A stretch of DNA of 64,000 nucleotides, taken from positions 50,092 to 114,091 of the forward strand of contig CAIXRH010000053.1 of the NCBI GenBank assembly GCA_903921785.1. Direction: 5' to 3'. Shown here in pieces: positions 19,501 through 29,451 of the stretch; within the stretch, counting starts at the first letter, position 1; each line of letters opens with the position of its first letter. The translations under genes were made by a program, and so were the position numbers. The notes under the pieces were generated by a model, which was not told the DNA's origin, did no database searches, and was given only the letters and a program-made list of their open reading frames with translations. Source of the stretch: an uncultured Pseudomonadota bacterium (lineage in GTDB: Bacteria > Myxococcota_A > UBA796 > SXON01).

Positions 19501-19935
19501 CATCGCGCCGGCCGTGACGTCGATCGACTCGCCGAGGCGCATGGCCTGGCCGGTGGTCGGCGAGGAGAACGAGCAGGTGGGCGCAGAGTTCGGCTCCGGG
19601 ACGATCTCCACGCTGTCCTGGCCCACCTTGTCGCTGCTGTCGGTCACAAAGAGGGTGAGCACGTGGTCGGCGTTGGACAGGGCCACCGTCCAGCCCATGT
19701 TTCCGCCGTCGCACGCCACGCCCGGCGCTGCTGCGAGCACCCCGTCCACATCGCTCTCCAGCGAGTAGGTGAGGGTGTCCTCCTGCTTCTCGTCGTCGAC
19801 CTGGGCGCAGATCTCCACTGGGCTCGCCGGATCGAAGCTGGTGCCATCCACCGGCCGCAGCAGCGTGACCTCCGGCGCGTCATTCGCCGATTTGAACATC
19901 GCATCCTGGCAGGCAAGAAGGAGCAGGAGGGTCAT
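16579..19935 (-). CDS. Large lipoprotein with ~16 MopE-like repeats and C-terminal lamin-tail-like domain
   Basis: MTLLLLLACQD lipobox; 46-aa repeats GDDCDDxxxxxxPGAxExWYDGxDxDCxGxDDYDxDxDG; C-term LIITEIQPNPAYTTDPAGEWVEVYNTTSTDIRMCGWTVADN. Confidence 0.88.
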   Translation of the reverse strand: MTLLLLLACQDAMFKSANDAPEVTLLRPVDGTSFDPASPVEICAQVDDEKQEDTLTYSLESDVDGVLAAAPGVACDGGNMGWTVALSNADHVLTLFVTDSSDKVGQDSVEIVPEPNSAPTCSFSSPTTGQAMRLGESIDVTAGAMDDHTDPAQLTGVLESDKDGVIWSGSPTSAGVVAWPWTPAHGGDHTIVLTLTDPVGLVGDCTTDLHVEDCLDLDHDGVTDCDGDCDDDNNTVFPDAPELPDATDNDCDGAVDEGTIYVDDDGDGYAEVDGDCDDADPNLNPAATDAWYDGVDSNCDGADDYDADLDGHDDPSGGGDDCDDADPAIFPGALDAWYDGIDSDCLGNDDYDKDLDGHQTTRSGGDDCNDTNATIYPGAPDTWYDGKDSDCAGNDDYDQDGDGVDAAAGGGTDCDDTDATRFPGNSDAWYDGVDSDCLGNDDYDQDHDGHDVDGYGGDDCDDTTATTFPGAIEVWYDGTDGDCAGDDDYDKDADGHEALALGGDDCDDTNAAIYPGATDTPYDGIDSDCSVTSDYDLDGDGYMSSVVGGGDCDDADITINPGVPEAWYDGVDQDCDGADDYDQDGDGYDDPIGGGADCDDLDDHIYPGATDAWYDGTDSNCDGANDNDQDGDGYDAVAAGGTDCADTTASIHPGAADTPYDGIDQDCSGTSDFDLDGDGYVGEGGGGSDCDDADPTINPGATETWYDGIDQDCGGEDDFDQDGDGYDAPVAGGDDCDDLDDGIHPGRTETWYDGVDEDCDGADDYDRDGDGWTSDGYPGHGSADDCDDLVASTNPGAYETWYDGVDADCDGADDYDQDGDGYRSSSWGGTDCDDLTLSTHPGASDAWYDGVDADCAGNSDYDRDADGYDTDVYGGDDCNDYSSRISPAATETWYDGTDSDCDGASDYDQDGDGDDSDAYGGDDCADTDPSAHVGATEVRDGADDDCDTYCDEGLISAGDLIITEIQPNPAYTTDPAGEWVEVYNTTSTDIRMCGWTVADNAGSVTVDNDLLVPAGGYVELGYSTSSTTMGGAPADFAWGGVIALSNTADRVVLSAPLDGEIDRVAWTTAFPYTSGYSAELRSTAFSYTANDVSTAWCRSVDAYNTSDHGTPGLVNTGC
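17100..19260 (-). repeat. Tandem 138-bp repeat array encoding MopE-like units
   Basis: About 16 consecutive 46-aa units read from the translated ORF. Confidence 0.9.
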
Positions 19936-20084
19936 GGCGCCCCAGGTCTACCCCAGGATACCGCCACCCGCTATGCTTCGCGGCGTTGTCATCAAAACGT
20001 GTGTCCCCCGTTTCTCGGGCGAGACGAGGAGGCCGGTCGGGGGGGGCGCGTGATAAGTCGGCGTGCCCTCCGGAGTGGACGCCC

Positions 20085-21023
20085 ATGGAGATCCGCCTTT
20101 TCGCTGGCAACGCCAACCCCACGCAGGCCCGCAGCATCGCCGAGCACCTCGGCTGCCCGCTCGGCGCCGCCCGGGTGACCCGGTTCTCCGACGGGGAGAT
20201 CCAGGTGGAGATCGACGAGAACGTCCGAGGTCGGGACGTCTTCCTGGTGCAGCCCACCAGCTCCCCGGCGAACGACCACCTGATGGAGCTGCTGATCCTG
20301 GCCGACGCGTGCAAGCGCGCCAGCGCCGGCCGGGTCACCGCGGTGATCCCCTACTACGGCTACTCCCGCCAGGACCGGAAGGTCGCGCCCCGCGCGCCGA
20401 TCACCGCCAAGCTGGTGGCCGACCTCATCCAGACCTCCGGCGTCGACCGCGTCGTCACGATGGACCTCCACGCTGGCCAGATCCAGGGCTTCTTCGACAT
20501 CCCGGTGGACAACCTCTACGGCGGCCCCACCCTCTCCGAGTATGTGCTCCGGCACCTCGAGGTCGGCAACTGCGTGGTCGTGAGCCCCGACGCCGGCGGC
20601 GTGGAGCGCGCCCGCGGCTTCGCCAAGCGTATCGGCGCCACCATCGCCATCATCGACAAGCGGCGCTCGGGCCCCAACAAAGCCGAGGTACTCCACCTCA
20701 TCGGCGACGTGCGCGACAAGACCGCCATCATCGTCGACGACATGATCGACACCGCGGGCACCCTCCAGAAGGCCGCCCAGGCCGTGCAGGACAACGGCGC
20801 CAAGGCGGTCTACGCCGTCGCTACCCACGCGGTGCTCAGCGGACCCTCCGTCGAGCGCATCCGCGAGAGCGTGCTCCAGAAGGTCTTCGTCACCGACACC
20901 ATCCCGCTCAGCGCGCTCGGCCAGGCCGAGCCGAAGATCAGCACGGTGCCCGTGGCGCGCGTGCTCGCCGAGGCCATCCGTAGCATCCACAGCAACGACT
21001 CGGTGTCGAGGTTGTTTCGATAG
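20085..21023 (+). CDS. prs: Ribose-phosphate pyrophosphokinase
   Basis: MEIRLFAGNANPTQARSIAEHLGCPLG...FSDGEIQVEIDENVRGRDVFLVQPT...VVSPDAGGVERARGFAKRIG...IVDDMIDTAGTL. Confidence 0.97.
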   Translation: MEIRLFAGNANPTQARSIAEHLGCPLGAARVTRFSDGEIQVEIDENVRGRDVFLVQPTSSPANDHLMELLILADACKRASAGRVTAVIPYYGYSRQDRKVAPRAPITAKLVADLIQTSGVDRVVTMDLHAGQIQGFFDIPVDNLYGGPTLSEYVLRHLEVGNCVVVSPDAGGVERARGFAKRIGATIAIIDKRRSGPNKAEVLHLIGDVRDKTAIIVDDMIDTAGTLQKAAQAVQDNGAKAVYAVATHAVLSGPSVERIRESVLQKVFVTDTIPLSALGQAEPKISTVPVARVLAEAIRSIHSNDSVSRLFR

Positions 21024-21084
21024 ATGTTAGGCTTTAGACCTTAGGCTTTCGGCTTCGGGTCCGAACGAGGGTGCGAAGGGAGTG

Positions 21085-21240
21085 GTGGTCGGGGGAGGGC
21101 GTGCTGCCCGGTCGTCGTCGGTGATCGAGGAGCCGCCGGGGCGAGAATGGGGCGCGGATCGCCCGCCCCGCCAGGCTCACGACGAGGGCTCCTCGACCGC
21201 CGACGGCCCCGGGGGGCCAGCCCGGTGAGGTGCCGCGGCC
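21085..21240. repeat. Dispersed intergenic repeat, copy 4 (head-to-head composite)
   Basis: gatcgaggagccgccggggcgagaatgg (inverted half) followed by gagggctcctcgaccgccgacggccccggggggcc (direct half). Confidence 0.6.
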
Positions 21241-21263
21241 CTTGAGCAGGTTCGTCGTTGCGT

Positions 21264-22031
21264 TCAGCCAACCCAGCGGACGCCCACGCCAGCCGGGCGC
21301 TCGCCGCTGGTGAGGAAGATGGGCTTGCCCAGCCCGCCGAGGCGCTGGAGCGTGTGGTCGCGCGCGGCGTCGTCGTCGCCGACCTGCGCCTCGCCGGGCA
21401 GCGTCACCACGCCGGCCCAGTCCACGCCGACGAAGTCGAGGGCGGGCGTGCCGTTGGGCAGCTCGCCGACGAGGGCGAACGGCGGCGCCAGCTTGCCCGA
21501 GGCGAGCACGCCGACCCAGGCGTCGGGGCCGAGGCGCTCCCGGAGCGCGACCTCGGCGCGGCCGCGGAGGGTGTCGGCGGTCCAGCGGGCCCAGGTGGCG
21601 ATGGTGCCGATCGCGGGCGGGCGACCGCCGAAACCGACGGTTCGGTGGAGGTGGAGGTAGGCCGCGGCGTGGGCGTCGAGGAGCACGCGGAGCGCCGCGC
21701 GGGCGTCTCCGTCGTACCAGGAGGCCTCCTCCAGCGGCCCACGGATCGGGGCCCACCAGCGCACCTGCGTGCCGACGCGCTGCGCGACCCGATCCACGTA
21801 GCAGCTCCACCCGGCGAGCACGTCGGGATCGAGCCAGCCGTGGTGGGCGATCACCCAGTCGGGGAGGGCGCCGGCGTGGAGGACCACCACGGGCTCTTCG
21901 CCGGCGGCGCGGACTGCGCGGAGCTCGGCGGCCAGCGCGTCGAGGGTGTCGGTTGCGTAGCCGCCCCGCGTGGGCTCCACGCGGGCCCACGAGGCGGTGA
22001 CGATTCGAGGTCGGGCGCGGCGGGGGTCCAC
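21264..22031 (-). CDS. GH1 beta-glucosidase-like protein, apparently lacking catalytic glutamates
   Basis: SWARVEPTRGGY...GEEPVVVLHAGALPDWVIAHHGWLDPDVLAGWSCYVDRVAQRVGTQVRWWAPIRGP...DFVGVDW...GKPIFLTSGER. Confidence 0.6.
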   Translation of the reverse strand: MDPRRARPRIVTASWARVEPTRGGYATDTLDALAAELRAVRAAGEEPVVVLHAGALPDWVIAHHGWLDPDVLAGWSCYVDRVAQRVGTQVRWWAPIRGPLEEASWYDGDARAALRVLLDAHAAAYLHLHRTVGFGGRPPAIGTIATWARWTADTLRGRAEVALRERLGPDAWVGVLASGKLAPPFALVGELPNGTPALDFVGVDWAGVVTLPGEAQVGDDDAARDHTLQRLGGLGKPIFLTSGERPAGVGVRWVG

Positions 22032-22063
22032 GCGCGCAGTTACCCGGGGGCGCGGGAGCGAGC

Positions 22064-23101
22064 ATGTCGCGGCACGTGGGAATCCTCACCGGCGGGGGCG
22101 ATGCGCCGGGGCTCAACGCGGTGATCCGCGCGGTCGTGAAGTACGGCGTGGGCCAGAAGGGCTGGCTGATCACCGGCATCGAAGACGCGTTCGATGGGCT
22201 CATCGCCCGCCCGATGCGCCTGCGTCGCCTCGTGCCCCGTTCCTGCGGCGGGCTGCTCCAGAAGGGCGGAACCATGCTCGGCACCACCAACCGGGGCGAC
22301 CCCTTCTCCTGGAGGGACGGGAAGAACCACGCTCACGACGTGCGCGTCGAGCTCGATCGCCTCGGCATCGAGGGGCTCATCGTCGTCGGCGGCGACGGCA
22401 CCATGCGCATCGCGCAGCGGCTGATGATCGAGGAAGGCGTGCCCGTCGTCGGCGTACCCAAGACCATCGACAACGACCTCGGCGCCACCGACCAGACCTT
22501 CGGCTTCCAGAGCGCGGTCGACTGTGTCACCGACGCCCTGGATCGCCTCCACACCACCGCCGAGAGCCACGACCGCTGCATTGTGGTGGAGGTGATGGGC
22601 CGAGACGCCGGCTTCATCGCCATGCACGGCGGCATCGCCGGTGGCGCCGACATCATCCTCATCCCCGAGCTCCCCTGGGACCTCGCCCGGCTCCGCGCCA
22701 AGCTGGAGCAGCGGCGCAACATCGGGCGTCCGTTCTCGCTGATCGTGGTGTCGGAAGCCGCGCGCCCCATCGGCGGGCCCGACCCCAAGGGCCGCGCCGG
22801 TCAGCTCGTCGTCGACGCGCTCAAAGAAGCCGAGCCCGACCTCGACATCCGCCTCATGGTCCTCGGCCACCTCCAGCGCGGCGGCTCGCCCGTGGCGGTC
22901 GACCGCGTGCTCGCCACCCGCTTCGGCATCACCGCGGTGGACCTTGTCTCCGAAGGGCGCTGGGGCGAGATGGTCGCGCTCCGCGACGGCCGGGTGATCG
23001 GCGTGCCGCTGAGCGAGGCGGTGAAGGCCAACCGGGTGGTGGACGTGGCCGGCGAGCTGGTGCACACCGCGCGGGCGGTGGGGGTGGAGCTCGGGGGGTG
23101 A
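22064..23101 (+). CDS. pfkA: 6-phosphofructokinase (group III-like)
   Basis: GILTGGGDAPGLNAVIR; VVGGDGTMRIA; PKTIDNDLGATDQTFGFQSAVD; EVMGRDAGFIA; LGHLQRGGSPVAVDRV. Confidence 0.93.
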   Translation: MSRHVGILTGGGDAPGLNAVIRAVVKYGVGQKGWLITGIEDAFDGLIARPMRLRRLVPRSCGGLLQKGGTMLGTTNRGDPFSWRDGKNHAHDVRVELDRLGIEGLIVVGGDGTMRIAQRLMIEEGVPVVGVPKTIDNDLGATDQTFGFQSAVDCVTDALDRLHTTAESHDRCIVVEVMGRDAGFIAMHGGIAGGADIILIPELPWDLARLRAKLEQRRNIGRPFSLIVVSEAARPIGGPDPKGRAGQLVVDALKEAEPDLDIRLMVLGHLQRGGSPVAVDRVLATRFGITAVDLVSEGRWGEMVALRDGRVIGVPLSEAVKANRVVDVAGELVHTARAVGVELGG

Positions 23102-23104
23102 GCG

Positions 23105-23830
23105 CTACTTCGTCTTGAACGCGTACCCGATGGACTCGGCGTGCTGCTCAAGCAGCTCCAGATAGTCCATGGCGGCGGGGGAAGGATCGGCCGCGTAGGC
23201 CGCCTTCGCGAGGGCCATCGCGTTGTCGAGGTTGCCGGCGCGCTCGGCGGCCACGGCGTCGTTGTGGAGCTGCCGGGCGGTGCCGGGCTCAGGGTCGGCG
23301 TACACGGTGCGGCGGATGGTCTCCGGGAGGGGGACCAGCTTGTCCGCCAGGCCGTCGGCCACGTCGGCCGTGAGGCGGGTGTGGAGCTCGGGGTTGGCGG
23401 GGATGTCGAGGTCGCCGCCGGAGACCCAGCTCCCCCGAAGGTCCCGCTCCGAGGAGGAGGAGAAGCGCATCGGCTCCACGCCCGGGCCCTGAACCGACAT
23501 CTCGCCGCGGGCCCAGCCGTGAAGCGTGTAGCGGCGCCGCTCGAAGTACACCGAGTTTCCGTAGTCGAGACCAGGGTAGTTCCCCTCGACGTCGACCGTG
23601 GTGGTGACCAGATCGTCGCACTTGGCGACGAAGATCTTCTGCTCGGCGTCCGGACGCACATCCACCCCCGGGCGGGCGCCCAGGGCCTTCACCAGCGCGT
23701 CGGCCAGCGGGCGACAGTCCTTGTCCATCGCCACGATCGCCACGGTGGTGGTGGTGACCGGGTAGGCGGACACAGGCTGCTCTTCCCAGGAGACCTGGTG
23801 GACGCACCCGAAGAGCAGGAGTCCGAGCAT
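23105..23830 (-). CDS. Hypothetical lipoprotein
   Basis: MLGLLLFGCVHQVSW lipobox; C-terminal TPR-like segment. Confidence 0.65.
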   Translation of the reverse strand: MLGLLLFGCVHQVSWEEQPVSAYPVTTTTVAIVAMDKDCRPLADALVKALGARPGVDVRPDAEQKIFVAKCDDLVTTTVDVEGNYPGLDYGNSVYFERRRYTLHGWARGEMSVQGPGVEPMRFSSSSERDLRGSWVSGGDLDIPANPELHTRLTADVADGLADKLVPLPETIRRTVYADPEPGTARQLHNDAVAAERAGNLDNAMALAKAAYAADPSPAAMDYLELLEQHAESIGYAFKTK

Positions 23831-23952
23831 CACGGACAGTGTAGACCGTTTTGCGCGGGCCGGAGTGCAGGAAGCGTGCAGAGACGGTCACTCGGCGTCA
23901 TCGGGGCGCGACGATCCGCCACGCCTTCGATGACGTCAGCCGCAAACAACGA

Positions 23953-25251
<1,299 letters not shown>

Positions 25252-25359
25252 CGGCGCTCCGGGAGGCGCGGGGGCTAACGCGGTGGGGCGTGCGGCGCGG
25301 TCCCGCGGTCCGCAGCCGGCGTGAGGGACCGGAAGGGGCAGGCGCCCCCTACGCGCACC

Positions 25360-26235
25360 TCAGTCGCTGGACACCATCGCCGGGCTGCAGGTGCGATCGC
25401 AGCCTTCGGAGCGGGCGTTGAACCAGCCTCCGGTCACCGCGTGGTAGGCGCCGACGTTGCCCGGCGGGGCCACGAACGAGGTCGTCCAGGTGCAGCCGTC
25501 GGCGTCGACGTCCTTGCGTACTTCTCCGCAGATGGCCGCGTCGGCCACGCCGTTGATGTACGCCACGGTCGTGGTGTAACAGGTGACGGTCGTGCCGTTG
25601 CCGAGGTCGAGATCGCCGCCGTCCCAGGTCCACTCGGTGCCGCCGGAGTAGGGGTTGGTCAGGTCCTCGGGGCACACGGTCGGGTCGGCCGGGCCCGCGG
25701 CGGCGGCCGTGAAGGTCGCCGTGTAGGGGCTCGGCGGGTCCTGGACGTCGCTGAACCGCAGCCCGCACATCGCGGCGGACTGGGTCTCGACCGAGCCGTC
25801 GCAGACGTTCGTGAGGTCCACCTCGCCGATCACCCCGTCGGCGATCTCTGCCGCCACCACACCGCTGCCGTCGTTGCTGCTGAACCTCCCGGTCCAGCGG
25901 ATGGGGAAGTTCGCGTTCTCGGTGACGCCGATGAAGTCGAACTGCACGGTGTAGCCGCCGTCCAGCTTCCCGGAGTCCGACGAATCGGTGACGTTGAGGG
26001 GCATCGGGTCGTACGTGGAAGGGAGGGCCGGGGTGCTCAGGGCCACGTCGCCCACGTCCCCGCCGCCCTCGTTCCAGTAGGAGACGTAGGTCCCGTCGTC
26101 GGTGTTGGTCCCGATGCCCTCCGCCATCGTGTACGTGGCGGTCTGGTCTTCGGCCCCGCCGACGTACCAGGTGGCCTTCAGGGTGCTGGTGGAGTCGGCG
26201 CAGGCGGCGAGGAGGAGGAGGGCGGTCAGGCGCAT
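25360..26235 (-). CDS. Hypothetical lipoprotein
   Basis: MRLTALLLLAACADSTS lipobox; no family recognised. Confidence 0.65.
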   Translation of the reverse strand: MRLTALLLLAACADSTSTLKATWYVGGAEDQTATYTMAEGIGTNTDDGTYVSYWNEGGGDVGDVALSTPALPSTYDPMPLNVTDSSDSGKLDGGYTVQFDFIGVTENANFPIRWTGRFSSNDGSGVVAAEIADGVIGEVDLTNVCDGSVETQSAAMCGLRFSDVQDPPSPYTATFTAAAAGPADPTVCPEDLTNPYSGGTEWTWDGGDLDLGNGTTVTCYTTTVAYINGVADAAICGEVRKDVDADGCTWTTSFVAPPGNVGAYHAVTGGWFNARSEGCDRTCSPAMVSSD

Positions 26236-26267
26236 GCTCGTCGTGATGCAAAGGCCGTGCCGTCCCG

Positions 26268-28457
26268 CTACCGCACCAGCCCCGCCTCCTTCCCGACCAC
26301 GACGTAGGTCCACGGGACCGCCTCCAACCTGGACCACGCGGCGAAGTCGCCGTCGACGGAGGCTTGTCCGGCGGCGGGGTCCGCCTTCACCGCGGTCCAG
26401 ACGGCCGTGAACGGGAACTCGGGCTCGGCCGCGCTCCCTGAGGAGCGCACGACGACCTTGCCGTCGTCCCCGAGGAGGAAACCTTCGGCCGGGAGATCGC
26501 CAGGAGCGAGCCACGTCTTCACCAGCTCGCGCACCGGAACGTCGAGCCCGGCCACGCCGACCTTCGCCCCGGCGCCATCCACCAGCGCCATGGTGCAGCC
26601 GATGAGCAGGCCCATGCCGGACTCGTCCACGTAGGGCGCGCCCCAGGCGGGCGCGGCGTGTCCGAGACCCTCGGCGTACCACGGGCGTTCTCTCGGATCG
26701 TAGCCGGGCGGGTACGTGCCGACGCCAGGGTAGCCGACGAGCACGCCGTCGGCGGTGGCGACGTACGCCCACACCACGGGCGTGCCGGTGAGGAGCACCC
26801 GCGCTCGGGCCTCCGAAACGTCCTTCGGCGGCGGGTCGCTGCTGCCGAGGAGCACACCGGCCAGCTCGTCGCGCAGCGACGCGAGGGCGGCGAGGCGCGG
26901 GTGGCCCGCGGTCACGTCGAATTCGGGGGCGGCGGCGAGGTCGGGCTGGAGGAAGCTGGTCTTGGCGCCGTACACCGGGGAAGGGGTGAGGTCGGGCGGC
27001 GCTGTCGTAGGATCCGCGTAGGCGGCGGCGAGGTACACCGGGGCGTCACGGGGGGAGCTGAGGGCGCGTAGCGCGGCGGAGGCCAGGCCGCGGAGGAGGC
27101 CTTCGTCGCGGAGGAGGGCCCGATCCAGGGCGCGGGCGCGGGTGTCGACCAGGGCCGCGAGCTCCACCCGACGGGCGGCGCGAACCTCGGCGGCGCTCCG
27201 GTCCGCCTCGCGCAGGCCCATCACCCCCGCCACGCTCAGCCCGAACCCGGCGACACCCAGCGCCGCGAGCCCCACCAGCGCGATCGCCACGCGTTCGCGA
27301 TTTCGGGCCAGCGCGCGTCCGAGCTTCTGGAATCCGCCGTCGGGCTGCGCGACCACCGCCTCGCCGCGCAAGACCCGGCGGACATCCTCGGCGAGCGCGC
27401 TCACGTCCGGGTAGCGGCGCTCGCGGTCGGGGTGGGTCGCCTTGCGGATCACCGCGACCAGCTCCCGGGGGATCGGCTCGCGGAGGCCGACGATCGGGTC
27501 GAGGTGGGCCCGCGTGGCCGCCAGGATCATCGGCGGCCCGCCCTTGATGCTGGCGCGGGCGCGACGGAGGGTGGCGATCTCGTAGAGCAGGAGCCCGAGG
27601 GTGAACTGGTCGCTCCGAGCGTCCAACTTGTCGTTCTCGCCACGGGCCTGCTCCGGCGAGAGGTACGACGGGGTGCCGACGATGTCCCCGGCCTGGGTGC
27701 CCTCGCCGGTGGTGGGCCCGCTGAGCCCTTGCGACTCCCCGCCGATGAGGCGGGCGACGCCCCAGTCCATCACGAAGACCTCGCCGAACGGCCCGACCAT
27801 CACATTGTCCGGCTTCAGATCGCGGTGGAGCACCCCCCGGGCATGTGCGTAGGCAAGCGGCTCGCAGAGCTGACAGAACAGGTCGAGGCGGGCGGGCAGC
27901 GCCATGCGCTCCGGCTGCGCTTCGCCCTTCTCGGCCCGCTCCCGGGCCTCGGTGATCCACGACTTCAGGGTGCGGCCGCGAACCAGCTTCATCGCGTACG
28001 AGGGCGGCTGCCCTTCGGGCGTCTCCACCGCGTGGACCGGCACGATGCCCGGGTGGTCGAGCTGCGCGGTGAGCTGCGCCTCGACCACGAACCGCCGGAC
28101 CATCCCCGGGTCGTGGGCGAGCCGGGGATCGAGCCGCTTGAGCGCGACGGTACGATGCAGCCGTTCATCGCGGGCGAGGAGTACTTCTCCCATCGCGCCT
28201 CGACCGACCTCCCCGAGCACCCGCAGCGCCGTCGGCCCCGCCAACTGCTCAGACGCCCCGACCAGCACCGGCGCCCGCGACGAACGAGCCGCCCGGTGCA
28301 ACGTCGCTTCTGCGAGGGCGCCTCGTGAGTGTAACCACGCGATCAGGTCTTCGGGCTCGTCGGCACGGCGCGACTCCCACGCCCGCGCGAGGCCGGCGAG
28401 CTCCGCTTCACTGAGCTCCGGCAGGGCGGCGGCGAGGCGCTCGAGGTCGAGGACCAC
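26268..28457 (-). CDS. Ser/Thr protein kinase with transmembrane segment and Cache-like extracellular sensor
   Basis: LGEVGRGAMGEVLLARD; VALKRLDPRL; HRDLKPDNVMVGPFGEVFVMDWGVARL; TM ERVAIALVGLAALGVAGFGLSVAGVMGL; PDC/Cache-like C-terminus. Confidence 0.88.
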   Translation of the reverse strand: MVLDLERLAAALPELSEAELAGLARAWESRRADEPEDLIAWLHSRGALAEATLHRAARSSRAPVLVGASEQLAGPTALRVLGEVGRGAMGEVLLARDERLHRTVALKRLDPRLAHDPGMVRRFVVEAQLTAQLDHPGIVPVHAVETPEGQPPSYAMKLVRGRTLKSWITEARERAEKGEAQPERMALPARLDLFCQLCEPLAYAHARGVLHRDLKPDNVMVGPFGEVFVMDWGVARLIGGESQGLSGPTTGEGTQAGDIVGTPSYLSPEQARGENDKLDARSDQFTLGLLLYEIATLRRARASIKGGPPMILAATRAHLDPIVGLREPIPRELVAVIRKATHPDRERRYPDVSALAEDVRRVLRGEAVVAQPDGGFQKLGRALARNRERVAIALVGLAALGVAGFGLSVAGVMGLREADRSAAEVRAARRVELAALVDTRARALDRALLRDEGLLRGLASAALRALSSPRDAPVYLAAAYADPTTAPPDLTPSPVYGAKTSFLQPDLAAAPEFDVTAGHPRLAALASLRDELAGVLLGSSDPPPKDVSEARARVLLTGTPVVWAYVATADGVLVGYPGVGTYPPGYDPRERPWYAEGLGHAAPAWGAPYVDESGMGLLIGCTMALVDGAGAKVGVAGLDVPVRELVKTWLAPGDLPAEGFLLGDDGKVVVRSSGSAAEPEFPFTAVWTAVKADPAAGQASVDGDFAAWSRLEAVPWTYVVVGKEAGLVR

Positions 28458-28590
28458 GCGGCAACGTAGCCGATCGGCGAGGGGAGGGGTGGGTTCACCT
28501 CCCGGCCCTTCTCCACCGCTCGCGAGCCAGGACGAACGTCGGCCCGCGCCGTCGGGGCGCCCGCCAGGGGTGGCGCGCCGCCGTCCGCTG

Positions 28591-29451
28591 CTACCCCGTC
28601 GTCGCCACCAGGAGCTCCTCCGCGTTGCGCGGCGGGGCGAGCCCGTCGGTGCGCCCTGCAAAATACCGCGCGGTGAGCGCCTCCGCGGACACGTGCTCCG
28701 CCGAGGCGAACCCCGCCGCGCGCGCCAGCGCCACGATCTCCGGCGGCCAGAAAAAGCTCAGGAACGGCGTGCCGTTCGCGCGGGCGCCGGCGGCGGCGCG
28801 CTCGATGCCCGGCCGCAGCTGGGGGTCGGCCGCCTCGATCGGCAGCATGAACGACATTGCGAGCGTGGAGCCGGCGGCGAGCCCCGCGATCTCCCGGACG
28901 AGCGCCTCCACCGCGCGCTGCGTGAGGTACATGCTGACCCCCGCCGCGGCGACCACCGCGGGCTGCGACGGGTCGAACCCCGCGGCGACGAGCCGTTCGA
29001 CCCACCGCTCGCCGGCTTCGAAGTCCACCGGGACGAGCCGGAGGTGCTCGGGCACGCCGAGCCCCAGCGCCTCGAGCCGCTGCCGCTTCCACGCCTGCGG
29101 CCCCGGACGGTCGATCTCGAAGACCCGAACGGACGCCGCGACGTCGCCGCGGCGCTGCACGAAGGTGTCGAGGCCGGCGCCGAGGACGACGTACTGGCCC
29201 ACCCCGCGCGCCACCTGCCCCGCCACGAGGTCCTCGACGTACCGCGCCCGCGCGACGATGGACGCCCGGAACGGCCGGGTGAACGGGCTCATGTCGGGGC
29301 GCTCGCGCCAGCCGGGATCGGGCGCGGCGAGCGCGAGGCCCACCTCGTCTTCGAAGACCCAGGGCGGCGCGTCGGCCAGCCGGTGGAGTGCGCGCCAGAG
29401 CGCGACGCGCACGGCGGTGTTGTCCGGCGCGGGTTCGTTCGGATGGGTCAT
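28591..29451 (-). CDS. SAM-dependent methyltransferase, leucine carboxyl methyltransferase-like
   Basis: FTRPFRASIVARARYVEDLVAGQVARGVGQYVVLGAGLDTFVQR...VFEIDRPGPQAWKRQRL. Confidence 0.85.
   Translation of the reverse strand: MTHPNEPAPDNTAVRVALWRALHRLADAPPWVFEDEVGLALAAPDPGWRERPDMSPFTRPFRASIVARARYVEDLVAGQVARGVGQYVVLGAGLDTFVQRRGDVAASVRVFEIDRPGPQAWKRQRLEALGLGVPEHLRLVPVDFEAGERWVERLVAAGFDPSQPAVVAAAGVSMYLTQRAVEALVREIAGLAAGSTLAMSFMLPIEAADPQLRPGIERAAAGARANGTPFLSFFWPPEIVALARAAGFASAEHVSAEALTARYFAGRTDGLAPPRNAEELLVATTG

Noticed and set aside
16612-20178. 1188-aa plus-strand ORF opposite the MopE-like gene
   Set aside because: Low-complexity Val/Ala/Gly product mirroring the Asp-rich repeat codons; typical high-GC shadow ORF with no domain or start signal
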